DNA of 64,000 bases from Rossellomorea aquimaris (lineage in GTDB: Bacteria; Bacillota; Bacilli; Bacillales; Bacillaceae_B). This document shows, piece after piece, positions 44,400 through 54,863 of this stretch. Each line of letters begins with the position of its first letter. Positions within the stretch are counted from its first letter, which is position 1. The position numbers and the translations under genes are program-made. The notes beneath the pieces were generated by a model, which was not told the DNA's origin, did no database searches, and worked only from the letters and a program-made list of their open reading frames with translations. The stretch spans positions 1,488,001 through 1,552,000 of the forward strand of contig NZ_JAIVAT010000003.1 in assembly GCF_020172085.1 (NCBI RefSeq), in the 5' to 3' direction.

Positions 44400-45107
44400 T
44401 CAAAAACCTTGAAAACCACCGAATACAGATGTGAAGTACGCAAGAATAACGGTCATCCAATCAAAGAATAGCATGATTCCAACAGCAATCATGACATATC
44501 CTCCGACTTTCACAATCTTTCCACTGTTCTTTCTGATCCATTTCATTCTTCCGATGAAGAATGAAAGAATGAAGAAAGGGATGGCAAACCCCAATACATA
44601 GGCTGTCATATACAGGACTCCTGAACCCGGATTGGTTGCCGCAAGCGCCAGTACCGAAGCGAGGATCGGGCCGGTACAGGGGGTCCATCCGGCAGCAAAT
44701 GCCATCCCGATGAGGATAGAACCGACAAATCCTGCTGGCCTATTCTTAAATTCATATCTTCGGTCCTTCATCAGGGTCTCAGGAGTAAAGACTCCAATGA
44801 CCACCAAACCGAATATTACGATAAAGATTGCTCCAAGCTGACGAATGAGGTCTTTATAGTTCAAAAAGAAGTTTCCAATCAAGGAAGCCCCAAATCCAAT
44901 GGCTATAAAAATGGCAGAGAAACCGATCAAGAAAAATAAGGTATGTAATAAACTTCTTCTCTGTAGCATGGCATTGTCCGTTTTCAATTCATTGACGCTC
45001 ATCCCCGTAATATATGAAAGAAAAGCGGGGTATAAGGGAAGGCAGCATGGGGATATGAAGCTGAGAAATCCGGCCCCAAAGGCCAGGAAAATATTAATAT
45101 CAGACAT
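44400..45107 (-). CDS. ccdA: Thiol-disulfide electron transporter CcdA
   Basis: 235 residues, six helices, DsbD transmembrane family. Redox cysteines lie in [17 protein letters not shown] (helix 1) and [14 protein letters not shown] (helix 4). Carries reducing power across the membrane for c-type cytochrome maturation (ResA) and for spore formation (StoA). ATG after GGAGATG. Confidence 0.95.
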   Translation of the reverse strand: MSDINIFLAFGAGFLSFISPCCLPLYPAFLSYITGMSVNELKTDNAMLQRRSLLHTLFFLIGFSAIFIAIGFGASLIGNFFLNYKDLIRQLGAIFIVIFGLVVIGVFTPETLMKDRRYEFKNRPAGFVGSILIGMAFAAGWTPCTGPILASVLALAATNPGSGVLYMTAYVLGFAIPFFILSFFIGRMKWIRKNSGKIVKVGGYVMIAVGIMLFFDWMTVILAYFTSVFGGFQGF

Positions 45108-45272
45108 TTCTACATCTCCTACAATTCAGTATATATCTATTCTATCAAACAATTCTCGAAACTATGAGGAATGATTGTGTGAAAGATTTGTGTCCATTTC
45201 ATTACAACCTCTTCATTCTCTTTCATTTGTATTAAAGTCTCTTTTCTTTTTTTGAAAACCACCATTTTTGCT

Positions 45273-45301
45273 TTGAAAAAAAAGGCTACTTTCGTTATAC
45301 T
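45273..45301 (+). promoter_or_regulatory. Promoter of the Spo0E-like gene
   Basis: -35 TTGAAA (45273-45278), 17-bp spacer, -10 TATACT (45296-45301), 70 bp before the GTG. Confidence 0.7.
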
Positions 45302-45371
45302 AATAAAAAGTTACAGTTATTACTAGTTTTGTATTCCACTTGTCAGGACATACAAAAGAAAGGAAACAGCC

Positions 45372-45551
45372 GTGTCTAAAAAAGAGCTTCTCGAACGAAT
45401 TGAAAAAAAGCGCGCTCAATTAATTGATATTGTTGCTGAAAATGGACTTACATCTCCTCAAGCAATTCAATTTAGTCAGGAACTTGATCGTCTGTTGAAT
45501 AGCTACAACTCTCAATACATAAAAAAATGTTATACACCACAAATGAGCTAA
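45372..45551 (+). CDS. Spo0E-family aspartyl-phosphate phosphatase
   Basis: 59 residues, GTG start after AAAGGAAAC. Two helices: ELLERIEKKRAQLIDIVAEN and the family signature SQELDRLLNSY. Such proteins dephosphorylate Spo0A~P and so delay sporulation. It has its own promoter and terminator. Confidence 0.88.
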   Translation: MSKKELLERIEKKRAQLIDIVAENGLTSPQAIQFSQELDRLLNSYNSQYIKKCYTPQMS

Positions 45552-45600
45552 ATCTAATCATATATGCAAATATATTATTTCCATATAATGCAATAATTAT

Positions 45601-45638
45601 AAAAAGGGAGACCCCACACCTGCCGGGTCTCCTTTTTA
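45601..45638 (+). terminator. Terminator of the Spo0E-like gene
   Basis: AAAAAGG-AGACCC / GGGTCTCCTTTTT stem; convergent with the ABC exporter pair, so probably bidirectional. Confidence 0.85.
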
Positions 45639-45653
45639 TTGGATCAAATTCAT

Positions 45654-47459
45654 TTATGATCCTGCTATAGCATCTTCCATCCCCTGCACTAAACCATTTT
45701 GCAGCAGATACATTTTATAATAGATCCCTTTTTGCAGCAATAACTCCTGATGGCTTCCCCGCTCCACAATCTCCCCTTGGTGCAGGACAAGGATGAGGTC
45801 CGCATCCTGGATCGTCGATAGCCTGTGGGCAATGGCAATGGTTGTTCTCCCTTTTCTCATCTTGGTTAAGGCATCTTGAATCGCTTCTTCGGTTTCTGTA
45901 TCAATATTTGCCGTTGCTTCGTCCAAAACGAGAATCTTTGGTTTTGCGGCAATGGTTCGTGCAAAGGCAATCAATTGCCTTTGTCCACTTGAGAGTGTTG
46001 AACCCCTTTCCACCACAGGGTGAGAAAATCCTTCAGGAAGTTTATCGATAAACGTATTTGCCTGTACAAATGCTGCAGCTTCTTCAACCTCTTGATTAGA
46101 CATACTTACTTGATGGAGCTTGATATTATCCCGGATATTTCCGAAGAAGAGGAAGGGATCCTGCAGGACCAACCCCATTTTCTGACGTAGTTCTTTCTTC
46201 GGATAAGATTTGATACTTCGTCCATCTATTAAAATACTCCCGTGGTCAAATTCATAAAATCTCATAAGTAGATTAATGATGGAGCTTTTACCGCTTCCTG
46301 TATGTCCAACAAGAGCAATCGTTTCTCCCTGCTTTGCTGTGAATGATATATTCTTTAAAACATCCGTTTTTCCATCATATGAGAAGGAAACATCTGCAAA
46401 TGTAATTTCCCCTTTCTCTATCGTTTCACTCTCTTTTTCATGAATGATTTGATCGGGGGAAAGCTCTTCTTCATCCAGAAGCTTAAAGACACGAGAAGAA
46501 GCAATGATGGCCTGTTGAAACATTGATAACCTCATCATTATTTGATTGACCGGTTCGAAAAAGCGGTCGAGATAATTCACAAAGGCATAAAGTATACCTA
46601 TTTCAATTGGTTGATTGAATGAGGTGAGACCAAAATAACTCAGAACTACTATTAAGGCAGCAACATAAACCAAGTCAATAGCAGGCCTCAATAATAACCC
46701 ATCGACCTTTATATTCCTCATTCCTGCCAAGTAGTGCTTTTCATTAATTTCACCGAACTCTTGCCTAAATCGTTTTTCCTGCCTGAACACTTGGATGATG
46801 GACATTCCTTGAAGGGACTCACTGAGCTTTGCATTAAGCTCACTCAATCTCTCACGCATTTCCTGATAGAAGATGGAACTATACATACGATACATTTTCA
46901 TGATCATAAAGAGAAAAGGTAAGATGAAGAGACAAAAAAACGCTAAACGGGGATTCAATGCAAACATCGCAATGAATATTCCTGTTAAAAGGAAAGCTCC
47001 CTGGATGAAAGAAACCAAAACACTCACAAACATATCCTTGATGGCTTCTGTATCATTCGTTACACGGGAGACAATGCTGCCAGCTGGCGTGCGATCAAAA
47101 TACTTCATTCCAAGGCTCTGAACCTTTCGAAAGACCTCGACCCTCAATTGCTGGATGATTCTAAGGGCGATTTCCTGAAATTTCAATAATTGAAAATACG
47201 AAATCCATACATTTCCTATTTGAATCAATAAATATGCAGCAGCCAAACCTGTGAGTGGGCCATAAGGAAATACCCTGGGAGTTAAATAATTATCGATGAA
47301 CACCTTTATGATAATGGGACCGAAAATATCTCCGACCGTTGTCAGAAACAATAGTGAAAATGCGTACAACATCGTCTTTTTATGGGGCTTTGTATATTTC
47401 ATGAGGCGAAAAAAAATCATCCGCTGCTCTTTTGGTGTCAATGTCTGATTTTGATCCAT
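45654..47459 (-). CDS. ABC exporter half, canonical ATPase (BmrD/YheH-like)
   Basis: 601 residues: six-helix membrane domain (1-330) and ATPase. Walker A GHTGSGKSSIIN, signature LSSGQRQL and Walker B with intact catalytic Glu (LVLDEATANID). Pairs with the preceding gene 3 bp away as a heterodimeric multidrug exporter of the BmrCD type. It lacks the ~70-residue insertion expected for B. subtilis BmrD (673 residues). Confidence 0.88.
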   Translation of the reverse strand: MDQNQTLTPKEQRMIFFRLMKYTKPHKKTMLYAFSLLFLTTVGDIFGPIIIKVFIDNYLTPRVFPYGPLTGLAAAYLLIQIGNVWISYFQLLKFQEIALRIIQQLRVEVFRKVQSLGMKYFDRTPAGSIVSRVTNDTEAIKDMFVSVLVSFIQGAFLLTGIFIAMFALNPRLAFFCLFILPFLFMIMKMYRMYSSIFYQEMRERLSELNAKLSESLQGMSIIQVFRQEKRFRQEFGEINEKHYLAGMRNIKVDGLLLRPAIDLVYVAALIVVLSYFGLTSFNQPIEIGILYAFVNYLDRFFEPVNQIMMRLSMFQQAIIASSRVFKLLDEEELSPDQIIHEKESETIEKGEITFADVSFSYDGKTDVLKNISFTAKQGETIALVGHTGSGKSSIINLLMRFYEFDHGSILIDGRSIKSYPKKELRQKMGLVLQDPFLFFGNIRDNIKLHQVSMSNQEVEEAAAFVQANTFIDKLPEGFSHPVVERGSTLSSGQRQLIAFARTIAAKPKILVLDEATANIDTETEEAIQDALTKMRKGRTTIAIAHRLSTIQDADLILVLHQGEIVERGSHQELLLQKGIYYKMYLLQNGLVQGMEDAIAGS

Positions 47460-47462
47460 TTC

Positions 47463-49211
47463 CTACCCTCCATGCTCCACGAGGTCTTCTAACTGTTGGC
47501 GGAGGTACATTTCTCTATACCTACCTTTTTCCTGCATTAATTCACTGTGAGTACCTCTCTCGATGATTTTCCCGTCATCCAGGACAATGATCAGATCTGC
47601 ATGTTGAATGGCGCTTAATCGATGAGAAGCGATCATCGTCGTCTTTCCGGCACGATTTTGCTTCAATGCCTCCAGGATTGATTCTTCTGTTTTGGCATCC
47701 ACCGCCGACAGGGAATCATCCAGGATCAATACTTCAGGATCCATCAAAAGAGCCCTTGCGATCGAAACTCTCTGCTTCTGTCCACCCGAAAGAGATACTC
47801 CCCTTTCCCCCACCACTGTGTCATATCCTTTAGATAACCGGATAATATCCTCATGAATATGCGCTTCTGCCGCTGCCGATTCAACTTCCTCCATGGTTGA
47901 GAGAGGATTCGAAAAGGAAATGTTTTCTTTAATCGTTGCCGAAAATAGAAAGTGATCCTGTGGTACGTATCCTATACTTTCACGCAACCGCATTAATGTA
48001 TAATGTTGAATGGCATTACCTCCGAATGTCACACTCCCCTTGTAACCTTCAAACTCCCTCAGAAGGAGTTTGAAAAGCGTGGTTTTTCCTGCGCCGGTTT
48101 TCCCTACAATGCCGATGGTTTGGCCTTTTTTGAAGGCAAAATGAATATCCTTCAATGCATGCACCTCTTCACCAGGAAATGAAAAGGACTCAATATGATA
48201 CTCAATATCTCCTGTAGGAGATTGGTCGACGGCTTCTGGGGTATTCTGAATATCCACCTGTTCTTCCAGGAGATTCTTAACGCGATCATATGAGGCACGG
48301 CCTCTTTCTACAATATTAAATAACCAACCGAATGCGAGCATTGGCCAAATCAGGAGCCCGAGGTAAGTGGTGAACGAAATCAATTCGCCTATTGTCATCT
48401 CGCCATTTACAACAAACTTTGCCCCGAATAGAATGGAAAGGAAGAAGGAGATTCCGACAATGATGGAGATGGTCGGATCAAATAAGGAATCCACCCTTGC
48501 AACGGAAATATTTTTCTGGACCACCTCTTCTGATTGAACCCTGAATGCTTCGATATCTTCGTTTTCCTGCCCAAAGGTCTTAATGACCTTAATCCCTGTT
48601 ACACTTTCCTGGGTTTTATCATTTAATGATGAAAAGGCTTCTTGCGCATCATGAAACCTTTTATGCAGGAGTGTTCCATAATAACTGGTCAAAATCGCCA
48701 TAAACGGCATCGGGATGAGTGCGATAAGGGTTAGTTTCCAGCTAATCGTCAAAGCCATGGCGATAACGACAAAGGATCCCGTTGATAATGAATCCACAAG
48801 GGTCAAGACCCCCACTCCCGCTGTTTGTTGAATAGCCTGTAGATCATTTGTTGCGTGAGCCATCAGATCCCCAACACGCCTCTTCTGATAGAAGGCTGGG
48901 GACATTTTGGTGAAATGGTGATATAATTCATTCCTCAATATGCGGGAAAGCTTGGTGGCAGATCCGAATATCATGATCCTCCATATAAAACGAAGACCAT
49001 ACATGGACAATGCGGTAACGATCAAAACCAGAACCCATTTCAACATGTCCTCTGACGTAAGCGTTTGCCCCTTTATGCGATCGACTACTATCCCAACAAT
49101 TCTTGGTGGAATCAATTGAAGGAATGCGACCATCAACAGGAGAATGATTCCTATGACATATGATTTTTTCTCCTGTAGAAAAAACCATTTCAAATCTAAG
49201 AAAACTCTCAT
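47463..49211 (-). CDS. ABC exporter half, degenerate ATP site (BmrC/YheI-like)
   Basis: 582 residues: membrane domain (1-320), Walker A GKTGAGKTTLFK, signature LSGGQKQR, but Walker B is LILDDSLSAVD with Asp in place of the catalytic Glu. This asymmetry matches BmrC of the BmrCD heterodimer. N-terminal LDLKWFFLQEKKSYVIGI is YheI-like. First gene of the pair. No leader peptide attenuator was found upstream. Confidence 0.88.
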   Translation of the reverse strand: MRVFLDLKWFFLQEKKSYVIGIILLLMVAFLQLIPPRIVGIVVDRIKGQTLTSEDMLKWVLVLIVTALSMYGLRFIWRIMIFGSATKLSRILRNELYHHFTKMSPAFYQKRRVGDLMAHATNDLQAIQQTAGVGVLTLVDSLSTGSFVVIAMALTISWKLTLIALIPMPFMAILTSYYGTLLHKRFHDAQEAFSSLNDKTQESVTGIKVIKTFGQENEDIEAFRVQSEEVVQKNISVARVDSLFDPTISIIVGISFFLSILFGAKFVVNGEMTIGELISFTTYLGLLIWPMLAFGWLFNIVERGRASYDRVKNLLEEQVDIQNTPEAVDQSPTGDIEYHIESFSFPGEEVHALKDIHFAFKKGQTIGIVGKTGAGKTTLFKLLLREFEGYKGSVTFGGNAIQHYTLMRLRESIGYVPQDHFLFSATIKENISFSNPLSTMEEVESAAAEAHIHEDIIRLSKGYDTVVGERGVSLSGGQKQRVSIARALLMDPEVLILDDSLSAVDAKTEESILEALKQNRAGKTTMIASHRLSAIQHADLIIVLDDGKIIERGTHSELMQEKGRYREMYLRQQLEDLVEHGG

Positions 49212-49341
49212 TCTATACCCCCTGAATCATGATGAAATCGACTCTTTATTTTACCAAATTTCAGAAAAATGAGATATGTTTTTTTCTTTTGATCCTGTTT
49301 TATTTTTTCAATTTAAAAATGCTCTTTTAACATGGTTGTTG

Positions 49342-49363
49342 GTTGATTTCCGCTCCAATCAAC
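49342..49363. repeat. End-to-end remnant of the GTTGATT...GGAGCGGAA repeat
   Basis: A 22-nt near-palindrome, GTTGATT-TCCGCTCC-AATCAAC, equals the joined ends of the larger element at 52322-52520. It lies in the 488-bp gap 49212-49699, which has no convincing gene. Confidence 0.55.
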
Positions 49364-49511
49364 TGTCCAAGCATATATTGTTTCAATATAACCGTGTAAG
49401 TATCAAAATTACTTACAATAAATTCATTTTTTGACTGCAGTGATCGATTATTTCTAATATACTAATGTACTTTGTCTTTAATCTTATCAATCATATCAAC
49501 AACTGCTTCTT

Positions 49512-49572
49512 TAGAGGGTGATGAGAATTGTTTAGACTCCTACGGAAAACGGCCCTAAACTCTCCAGCGCAT
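49512..49572. repeat. Truncated copy of the GC-rich repeat
   Basis: CTTTAGAGGGTGA and AGACTCCTACGGAAAACGG match, in order and spacing, the reverse complement of 52121-52170 of the full element; the rest is lost. Confidence 0.6.
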
Positions 49573-49651
49573 ACTTAATATCCGGGAAGCTGAAAAAATA
49601 CAATGCATCTTGCGAAGACCTATTGTTGAGATTGTTACACCAAATAAAAAA

Positions 49652-49681
49652 GAGCATCTCTTCAAATGATAAGAGATGCTC
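49652..49681 (-). terminator. Terminator of camS
   Basis: GAGCATCTCTT / AAGAGATGCTC, 11-bp perfect stem, T-rich tail on the minus strand. Confidence 0.85.
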
Positions 49682-49699
49682 AGTAGAATTGAATGATTG

Positions 49700-50821
49700 T
49701 TAATGTATTTCTACAAATGGTTCCTGGTCTACTTCTTTAACGATGGTCGCTTTCAGACCCTTAGGCGTTTTCACATAAAGATAAACCGGTGTGTGAGGAA
49801 AATAATCGACGATTTCTGGACCGATCGCCTGTGCAAAGCCGACTAATTCGGTTTCTTTCACCATTCCAGTATGTACATCGATGACCAGTTTATTTAACGT
49901 GTCTTTTCTATACAAACCTTTCCCGACGAATTCAATATCCTGATGAGAAAAGAATTTTGACACATAATCTTCTAAATCCCGGATACGATTATATAGATCG
50001 CGGTCCTTTTCTTCCCCTTCATCACTAGGGAAATAAAAATATTTGTCGGATATATCATCCCACTTTTTAATTCTAGTATCATTCTCATCCAAATAAGTAG
50101 TAGTAATATAGTTACCTGAGACTACACTGTTTAATGGCTGAAGCTTATAAATCGAAATCATGATGGGTACATTTTTCAATTCCTTAATCGCCCTTACACG
50201 ACTGGCAACCGTGGCAGCCATTTTCTTTCCATATTCCTCCATCTTTTTCTCATTTATTTTCGCTTCATCAAAATGCATGAGTTTCTTATCATCTTCGACC
50301 CGAATGTAATCGACAGAATTCATTGCAAGGCCAAGAGATATCCCTTTGATGTTGCCTTCAGAGTCGACATAATTCTGTTCATGAATATAGGCAAGGTACA
50401 TCGGGTTTTTCTTTTCCGTCTCCATTTGCTGTTCCCATGTCATATCATCTGTAATCTTCAATGCAGGGTTGAGTCCCAATTTATTGGATTTAGACTCCCT
50501 CCCTAACCATGAACTTAACTTCTTTAAGTATTGCCCCTCTTGATAGACATATTTTTCAGGTGAATAATGATCAGTGGATAATGACATAAGACCTGTCTCA
50601 ATTTCATCCATATCACTGCGATTATTGATGGTCATTGTAATGAGGCCGCGATTAACCGCTTTTTTTTCTTCATTCACTTTATAATTTAAATATTCACGTG
50701 CATCACCTGCAGCACTATTTTGAACTTCCAATGTTTCTTCATCTATCACTTCTTGAGGCTTATTGTTGCATCCGGCAACAAGAGTCAATAGAGAAAGTGA
50801 TACAATCAACCATTTTTTCAT
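49700..50821 (-). CDS. camS: CamS-family sex pheromone lipoprotein
   Basis: 373 residues. Lipobox SLLTLVAGCNNKP; the body has the CamS pattern (INNRSDMDEIETGLMSLS, YIHEQNYVDSEGNIKGISLGLAMN, KNVPIMISIYKLQP). In staphylococci and enterococci, peptides from the signal region act as pheromones; function in bacilli (YerH) is unknown. Not in this position in B. subtilis. Confidence 0.9.
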   Translation of the reverse strand: MKKWLIVSLSLLTLVAGCNNKPQEVIDEETLEVQNSAAGDAREYLNYKVNEEKKAVNRGLITMTINNRSDMDEIETGLMSLSTDHYSPEKYVYQEGQYLKKLSSWLGRESKSNKLGLNPALKITDDMTWEQQMETEKKNPMYLAYIHEQNYVDSEGNIKGISLGLAMNSVDYIRVEDDKKLMHFDEAKINEKKMEEYGKKMAATVASRVRAIKELKNVPIMISIYKLQPLNSVVSGNYITTTYLDENDTRIKKWDDISDKYFYFPSDEGEEKDRDLYNRIRDLEDYVSKFFSHQDIEFVGKGLYRKDTLNKLVIDVHTGMVKETELVGFAQAIGPEIVDYFPHTPVYLYVKTPKGLKATIVKEVDQEPFVEIH

Positions 50822-50979
50822 ATAGCTCCCTCCGGACTATATTTTATCATACATTTAAATTTAATCAGTCCCATAACCTTTAAGTTTTTATGAATTTTAA
50901 AAAATAATTCCATTATCCTAAGATAATTGAAAAAGTGGTGTCTTCATGTCTTTACATCAGCATACCCCATCAATAGAAA

Positions 50980-51002
50980 AAGCACTCATGACCTGAGTGC
51001 TT
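50980..51002 (-). terminator. Terminator of yneF
   Basis: AAGCACTCA / TGAGTGCTT, 9-bp stem and A tract upstream (T tract on the transcript). Confidence 0.8.
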
Positions 51003-51009
51003 CCATCTA

Positions 51010-51231
51010 TTACTTCATGTTCTTATTCATTGCATTCATCATTTGATTAATTTTCTTCTGTGATGGTTTTTGACCCATCTGCATCATCATCATGCGCAAC
51101 ATTTGCTCGTTGATTGGTGGATTTTTCTTAAGGTAGCTCATCATATATTTACGAGCAATGAAAAATCCTAGTGCAACTCCAGCAAGTAATGCCAGAACTC
51201 CTACTAGAATAAGTAATCCAGTCGTTCCCAT
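51010..51231 (-). CDS. yneF: UPF0154 protein YneF
   Basis: 73 residues. One helix ([22 protein letters not shown]) then [19 protein letters not shown] and a Met-rich basic tail, the UPF0154 pattern. ATG 51229-51231 follows AGGAGGAAG; a longer frame upstream is not needed. Function unknown. Confidence 0.93.
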   Translation of the reverse strand: MGTTGLLILVGVLALLAGVALGFFIARKYMMSYLKKNPPINEQMLRMMMMQMGQKPSQKKINQMMNAMNKNMK

Positions 51232-51315
51232 ACTCTTACTTCCTCCTTCATGTTGTCCTTTTAAAAGTGTACTAAACCAAGAAACATTATACAATATCTT
51301 GGTCAAAATTTCATA

Positions 51316-51753
51316 TTAATATATAAACTTTCTTTGTTTTATCGGTTTTAACCAGCCAAAACGTTCATTTTTCAGGTCCATTGCCAATAGCTGCCCCATA
51401 TTTCTTCGTAAAATTTCAAAAAAGAGATATTCTGATTCATCGTGGCCCCAGGCATTTAGAATCATCGACTTTTCATTCAACACGAGCGTAGCCCCTGATC
51501 CATTTCTTTCTATCGTCGCCACGGAGTCCACCCAAGTTGCCCCTTCTACCTTTGTCATTTCGTTCTGAAGGATTCTTTGTGTAGGAAGGTAAGGTATCGG
51601 TTTTGTAATGTAATCCACTTGTTTAGAGACGATAGTGTGAAGGTCACCTGTACTCGATTCCCAATCAGAAAACAACTGATAGAACATTCTTTCACGACCA
51701 TAATAGTGCTGAACAAACAATTCTTCAATCCAATAGATTTGATAATTTCGCAC
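51316..51753 (-). CDS. sirA: Sporulation inhibitor of replication SirA
   Basis: 145 residues, YneE family (YQIYWIEELFVQHYYGRERMFY; AWGHDESEYLFFEILRR). SirA binds DnaA domain I at the start of sporulation and blocks new rounds of replication. Neighbour to yneF as in B. subtilis. Expected to be Spo0A-controlled; no clear 0A box was located. Confidence 0.92.
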   Translation of the reverse strand: MRNYQIYWIEELFVQHYYGRERMFYQLFSDWESSTGDLHTIVSKQVDYITKPIPYLPTQRILQNEMTKVEGATWVDSVATIERNGSGATLVLNEKSMILNAWGHDESEYLFFEILRRNMGQLLAMDLKNERFGWLKPIKQRKFIY

Positions 51754-52016
51754 CTTTTCTCCCTCCTACCTTTCTTTCATTTAGTATAAATCAACTAGAA
51801 GGGAGTCATTGTCATAAATTGTTGAAAATCTGCACTAGTTTTGTCGAACAAATTTTGAGAATGTATTTTCATCTCTTAAAGCTTAGTAAGGTATTTACCC
51901 TTTACCCGAATTCTTCCAATTGTACTCTTATTTATTCACAAATCCTTTCAGAATGCTTTATCAAATGGCTGTTTTCCCAAAGATTGTTGCTATTCGCATA
52001 CAAACTAAGATTTACG

Positions 52017-52193
52017 ATGCTCTGTCATTAAAGTTGTGGTTCAGGAGGGTGAAGGGAACAGTCCCACTTTCCACGGACGTTCGGCCGAGCCTCCTCAGCA
52101 AAAACCGCTTCCGGGGTCTCGGCACGCCCGTTTTCCGTAGGAGTCTTCGCAGTTTCCTTCACCCTCTAAAGTAGTAAGTAGTTGACAGAGCAT
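52017..52193. repeat. GC-rich intergenic repeat with inverted ends
   Basis: Ends ATGCTCTGTCA (52017-52027) and TGACAGAGCAT (52183-52193) are exact inverted repeats; a second inner pair GAGGGTGAAGG / CCTTCACCCTC follows (52045-52055, 52156-52166). The core (GAGCCTCCTC, GGGGTCTCGGC, TTCCGTAGGAGTC) is the family seen again at 52322-52520 in the opposite direction. No ORF. Confidence 0.7.
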
Positions 52194-52321
52194 AATGGTT
52201 TGTGACCATCAGTTTAAAAAAAGTAAAGGATTATTAAATAAAATCAGTCACTGCAACGAATGATAAAGCAGTGGTATACGCAATCTCCACATTTCCTTTG
52301 TGATAGTCAAAGTTTTCGTCA

Positions 52322-52520
52322 GTTGATTGGAGCGGAAGGTGCTCGACTCCTGCGGGAAACGCTGGACAGGACGAAAAGCGAAGGCGGCTTGGTCAGGCCC
52401 GACTCGCCTTATGACCTCGAGGGGCTAGCCGCCATAGCTGGATCTTGAGACCGCGCAGGCGCAGCCGAGGAGGCTCACCGCCAGCCCCGCGGAAAGCGAG
52501 CACCTGTAGCGGAAATCAAC
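52322..52520. repeat. GC-rich intergenic repeat, second copy with nested palindrome
   Basis: Outer ends GTTGATT / AATCAAC and AGGTGCTCG (52337-52345) / CGAGCACCT (52497-52505). Core GACTCCTGCGGGAAA and CCGAGGAGGCTCACC. A separate hairpin module, AGGCGGCT...AGCCGCC (52382-52433), sits in the middle and has no counterpart in the copy at 52017. Together these repeats fill most of the 871-bp gap before tkt. Confidence 0.7.
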
Positions 52521-52574
52521 CGCCACTCGCTACATCCAAAAGCAACAATGTTTACGAAAACAGCTTTACAAATA

Positions 52575-52615
52575 AAAAGACCAACTCCTTAAAGAGTGTA
52601 AGGAGTTGATCTTTT
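52575..52615 (-). terminator. Terminator of tkt
   Basis: AAAAGA-CAACTCCTT / AAGGAGTTG-TCTTTT stem just after the stop. Confidence 0.85.
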
Positions 52616-52625
52616 ACATTTAGAA

Positions 52626-54629
52626 TTACTGAAGTAACGCTTTGATTCTTGATACAACATTATCTGAAGTGAAGCCATACTCTTCCATGACTTTCGCTCC
52701 AGGAGCAGATGCACCATAACCATTGATCGCTAAGATGTCACCTTCATCCCCAACATAACGATCCCAGCCCATTGGAGATCCCATCTCAATTGCCAAGCGC
52801 TTTTTAACTGCTTTAGGCAAGATAGATTCTTTATATTCTTTTGATTGTTTTTCGAAACGGTCCCAAGAAGGCATACTCACAACAGATACACTGATGCCGT
52901 CTTTCTCAAGTGCATTCTGCGCGTCCACGGCAAGATGCACTTCAGATCCAGTCGCAATCAAGAGCGCATCAGGCTGGTCTTTACCAGAAGCTGAAACGAC
53001 ATACGCTCCTTTATTTACCCCATTGTATGCTTTATCTGCCGTACCTTTAAGAGTAGGCAGGTCCTGACGGGATAGAACTAACATCGTTGGCTGATTCTTA
53101 GATTCCAAGGATAACTTCCAAGCAGCTGCCACTTCATTACCATCACCAGGGCGAATGACAGAAAGGTTTGGCATAGCACGCAGGGATGCAAGTTGTTCTA
53201 CAGGTTCATGTGTTGGACCGTCTTCCCCTACAGCGATGCTATCATGTGTAAATACATACGTCACAGGTAAGCCCATTAGAGCCGCTAAACGAATAGCTGG
53301 TCTTAAATAGTCACTGAATACGAAGAATGTACCTCCGAATACATGGAGGCCACCATGTAGGGCCATACCATTCATAGCACCACCCATACCGAATTCACGA
53401 ACACCAAACCAGATATTACGGCCCTCGTATGATTCAGGCATGAAGTCTTTTTCATCTTTGATCATCGTTTTGTTCGAACCTGCCAAGTCAGCAGAACCAC
53501 CGATGAATGAAGGAAGATTTTTAGCAATTGCATTTAATACTTCTCCTGAAGAAGCCCGGCTCGCTAATGCCTTTCCTTCTTCATAGACAGGGATGTCCTT
53601 ATCCCAGCCTTCAGGAAGCTCACCTTTGATTGCTGCCTCTAATTGAGCCGCTAGTTCAGGATGATCTTCTTTATATTTAATGAATTGATTAGCCCAATCC
53701 TGTTCTTTCGCAGATCCAGCTTGTTGTATTTTTTCCTCGAAGCGGCTGTAAACTTCATCAGGAACATGGAAATCCTGGTCGAACGTCCACTGGTATGCTT
53801 CTTTAGTCAGCTTCATTTCGTCTTCACCAAGAGGGGCACCGTGAACGGCTGATTTACCTGATTTGTTTGGAGCACCGTATCCAATGACTGTCTTCACTTC
53901 GATCATTGTTGGACGGGTAGTATCTCCTTGTGCTTCTTCGATGGCTTTCGAGATTTCTTCAAGGTCATTACCATCTTCAACACGGATGTATTGCCAACCA
54001 TATGATTCAAAACGTCCTTTTACACTTTCAGAGAACGATTTATCAAGGTCTCCGTCAAGTGAAATATCATTTGAATCGTATAAGACAACAAGACGTCCTA
54101 ATTTAAGGTGAGCTGCAAGCGATGCCGCTTCAGAGGATACACCTTCCATCAAGTCACCATCTCCACAAATGGAGTATGTATAGTGATCGACCATGTTGTG
54201 CTGGTCTTTGTTATATGTAGTGGCCAGATGTCTTTCGGCTAATGCCATACCAACCGCCATTGCGATTCCTTGACCAAGCGGACCTGTCGTGGCTTCTACA
54301 CCAGGTGTGTGCTTGTATTCAGGGTGTCCTGGAGTTTTACTTCCCCACTGACGGAAATTCTTAAGATCGTCCATTGACACATCATAACCTGATAAATGAA
54401 GCAGGCTATATAACAGCATCGAACCATGTCCTGCCGATAAAACGAAGCGGTCACGGTTGAACCACTCAGGGTTTTTAGGATTATGGTTCATGAATCTTGT
54501 CCAGAGTGCATACGCCATTGGAGCTGCTCCCATAGGCATCCCCGGGTGACCGGAATTTGCTTTTTCAATTGCATCGATTGATAATGTACGAATTGTATTA
54601 ATTGCTAATTGATCTGTGTTATCAAACAT
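52626..54629 (-). CDS. tkt: Transketolase
   Basis: 667 residues, full length. Thiamine diphosphate motif [17 protein letters not shown] with DSNDISLDG near 155-190, N-terminal [14 protein letters not shown], and the transketolase signature [17 protein letters not shown] near 465. Moves two-carbon ketol units in the pentose phosphate pathway. ATG after AAGGAAGG. Confidence 0.97.
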   Translation of the reverse strand: MFDNTDQLAINTIRTLSIDAIEKANSGHPGMPMGAAPMAYALWTRFMNHNPKNPEWFNRDRFVLSAGHGSMLLYSLLHLSGYDVSMDDLKNFRQWGSKTPGHPEYKHTPGVEATTGPLGQGIAMAVGMALAERHLATTYNKDQHNMVDHYTYSICGDGDLMEGVSSEAASLAAHLKLGRLVVLYDSNDISLDGDLDKSFSESVKGRFESYGWQYIRVEDGNDLEEISKAIEEAQGDTTRPTMIEVKTVIGYGAPNKSGKSAVHGAPLGEDEMKLTKEAYQWTFDQDFHVPDEVYSRFEEKIQQAGSAKEQDWANQFIKYKEDHPELAAQLEAAIKGELPEGWDKDIPVYEEGKALASRASSGEVLNAIAKNLPSFIGGSADLAGSNKTMIKDEKDFMPESYEGRNIWFGVREFGMGGAMNGMALHGGLHVFGGTFFVFSDYLRPAIRLAALMGLPVTYVFTHDSIAVGEDGPTHEPVEQLASLRAMPNLSVIRPGDGNEVAAAWKLSLESKNQPTMLVLSRQDLPTLKGTADKAYNGVNKGAYVVSASGKDQPDALLIATGSEVHLAVDAQNALEKDGISVSVVSMPSWDRFEKQSKEYKESILPKAVKKRLAIEMGSPMGWDRYVGDEGDILAINGYGASAPGAKVMEEYGFTSDNVVSRIKALLQ

Positions 54630-54863
54630 AAGTCAGACATCCTTCCTTTTAATGTACCTTATTAATATTAATCTTCTTTGGTAGTTTATACAACTATCTT
54701 GAATGATAACATGACTTTATCATCCATGAAAATAAAAAACCTTTGAACATGCCTATTTACGGGTTTATCCAATCGCTGCTGATTTCTGCCAGACGAAGTC
54801 AATCAATGTGTGCTTGATCGTGAATAAATATCATTCATATATCCCCACCCTTTAACACACATG

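Noticed and set aside
51819..52174. Plus-strand frames in the gap before tkt
   Set aside because: They cross the structured repeat and have no ribosome site or family; the GC-rich repeat explains the open stretch.
52260..52448. Plus-strand 62-codon frame inside the second repeat
   Set aside because: Open frame in GC-rich repeat DNA without ribosome site; composition reflects the repeat.
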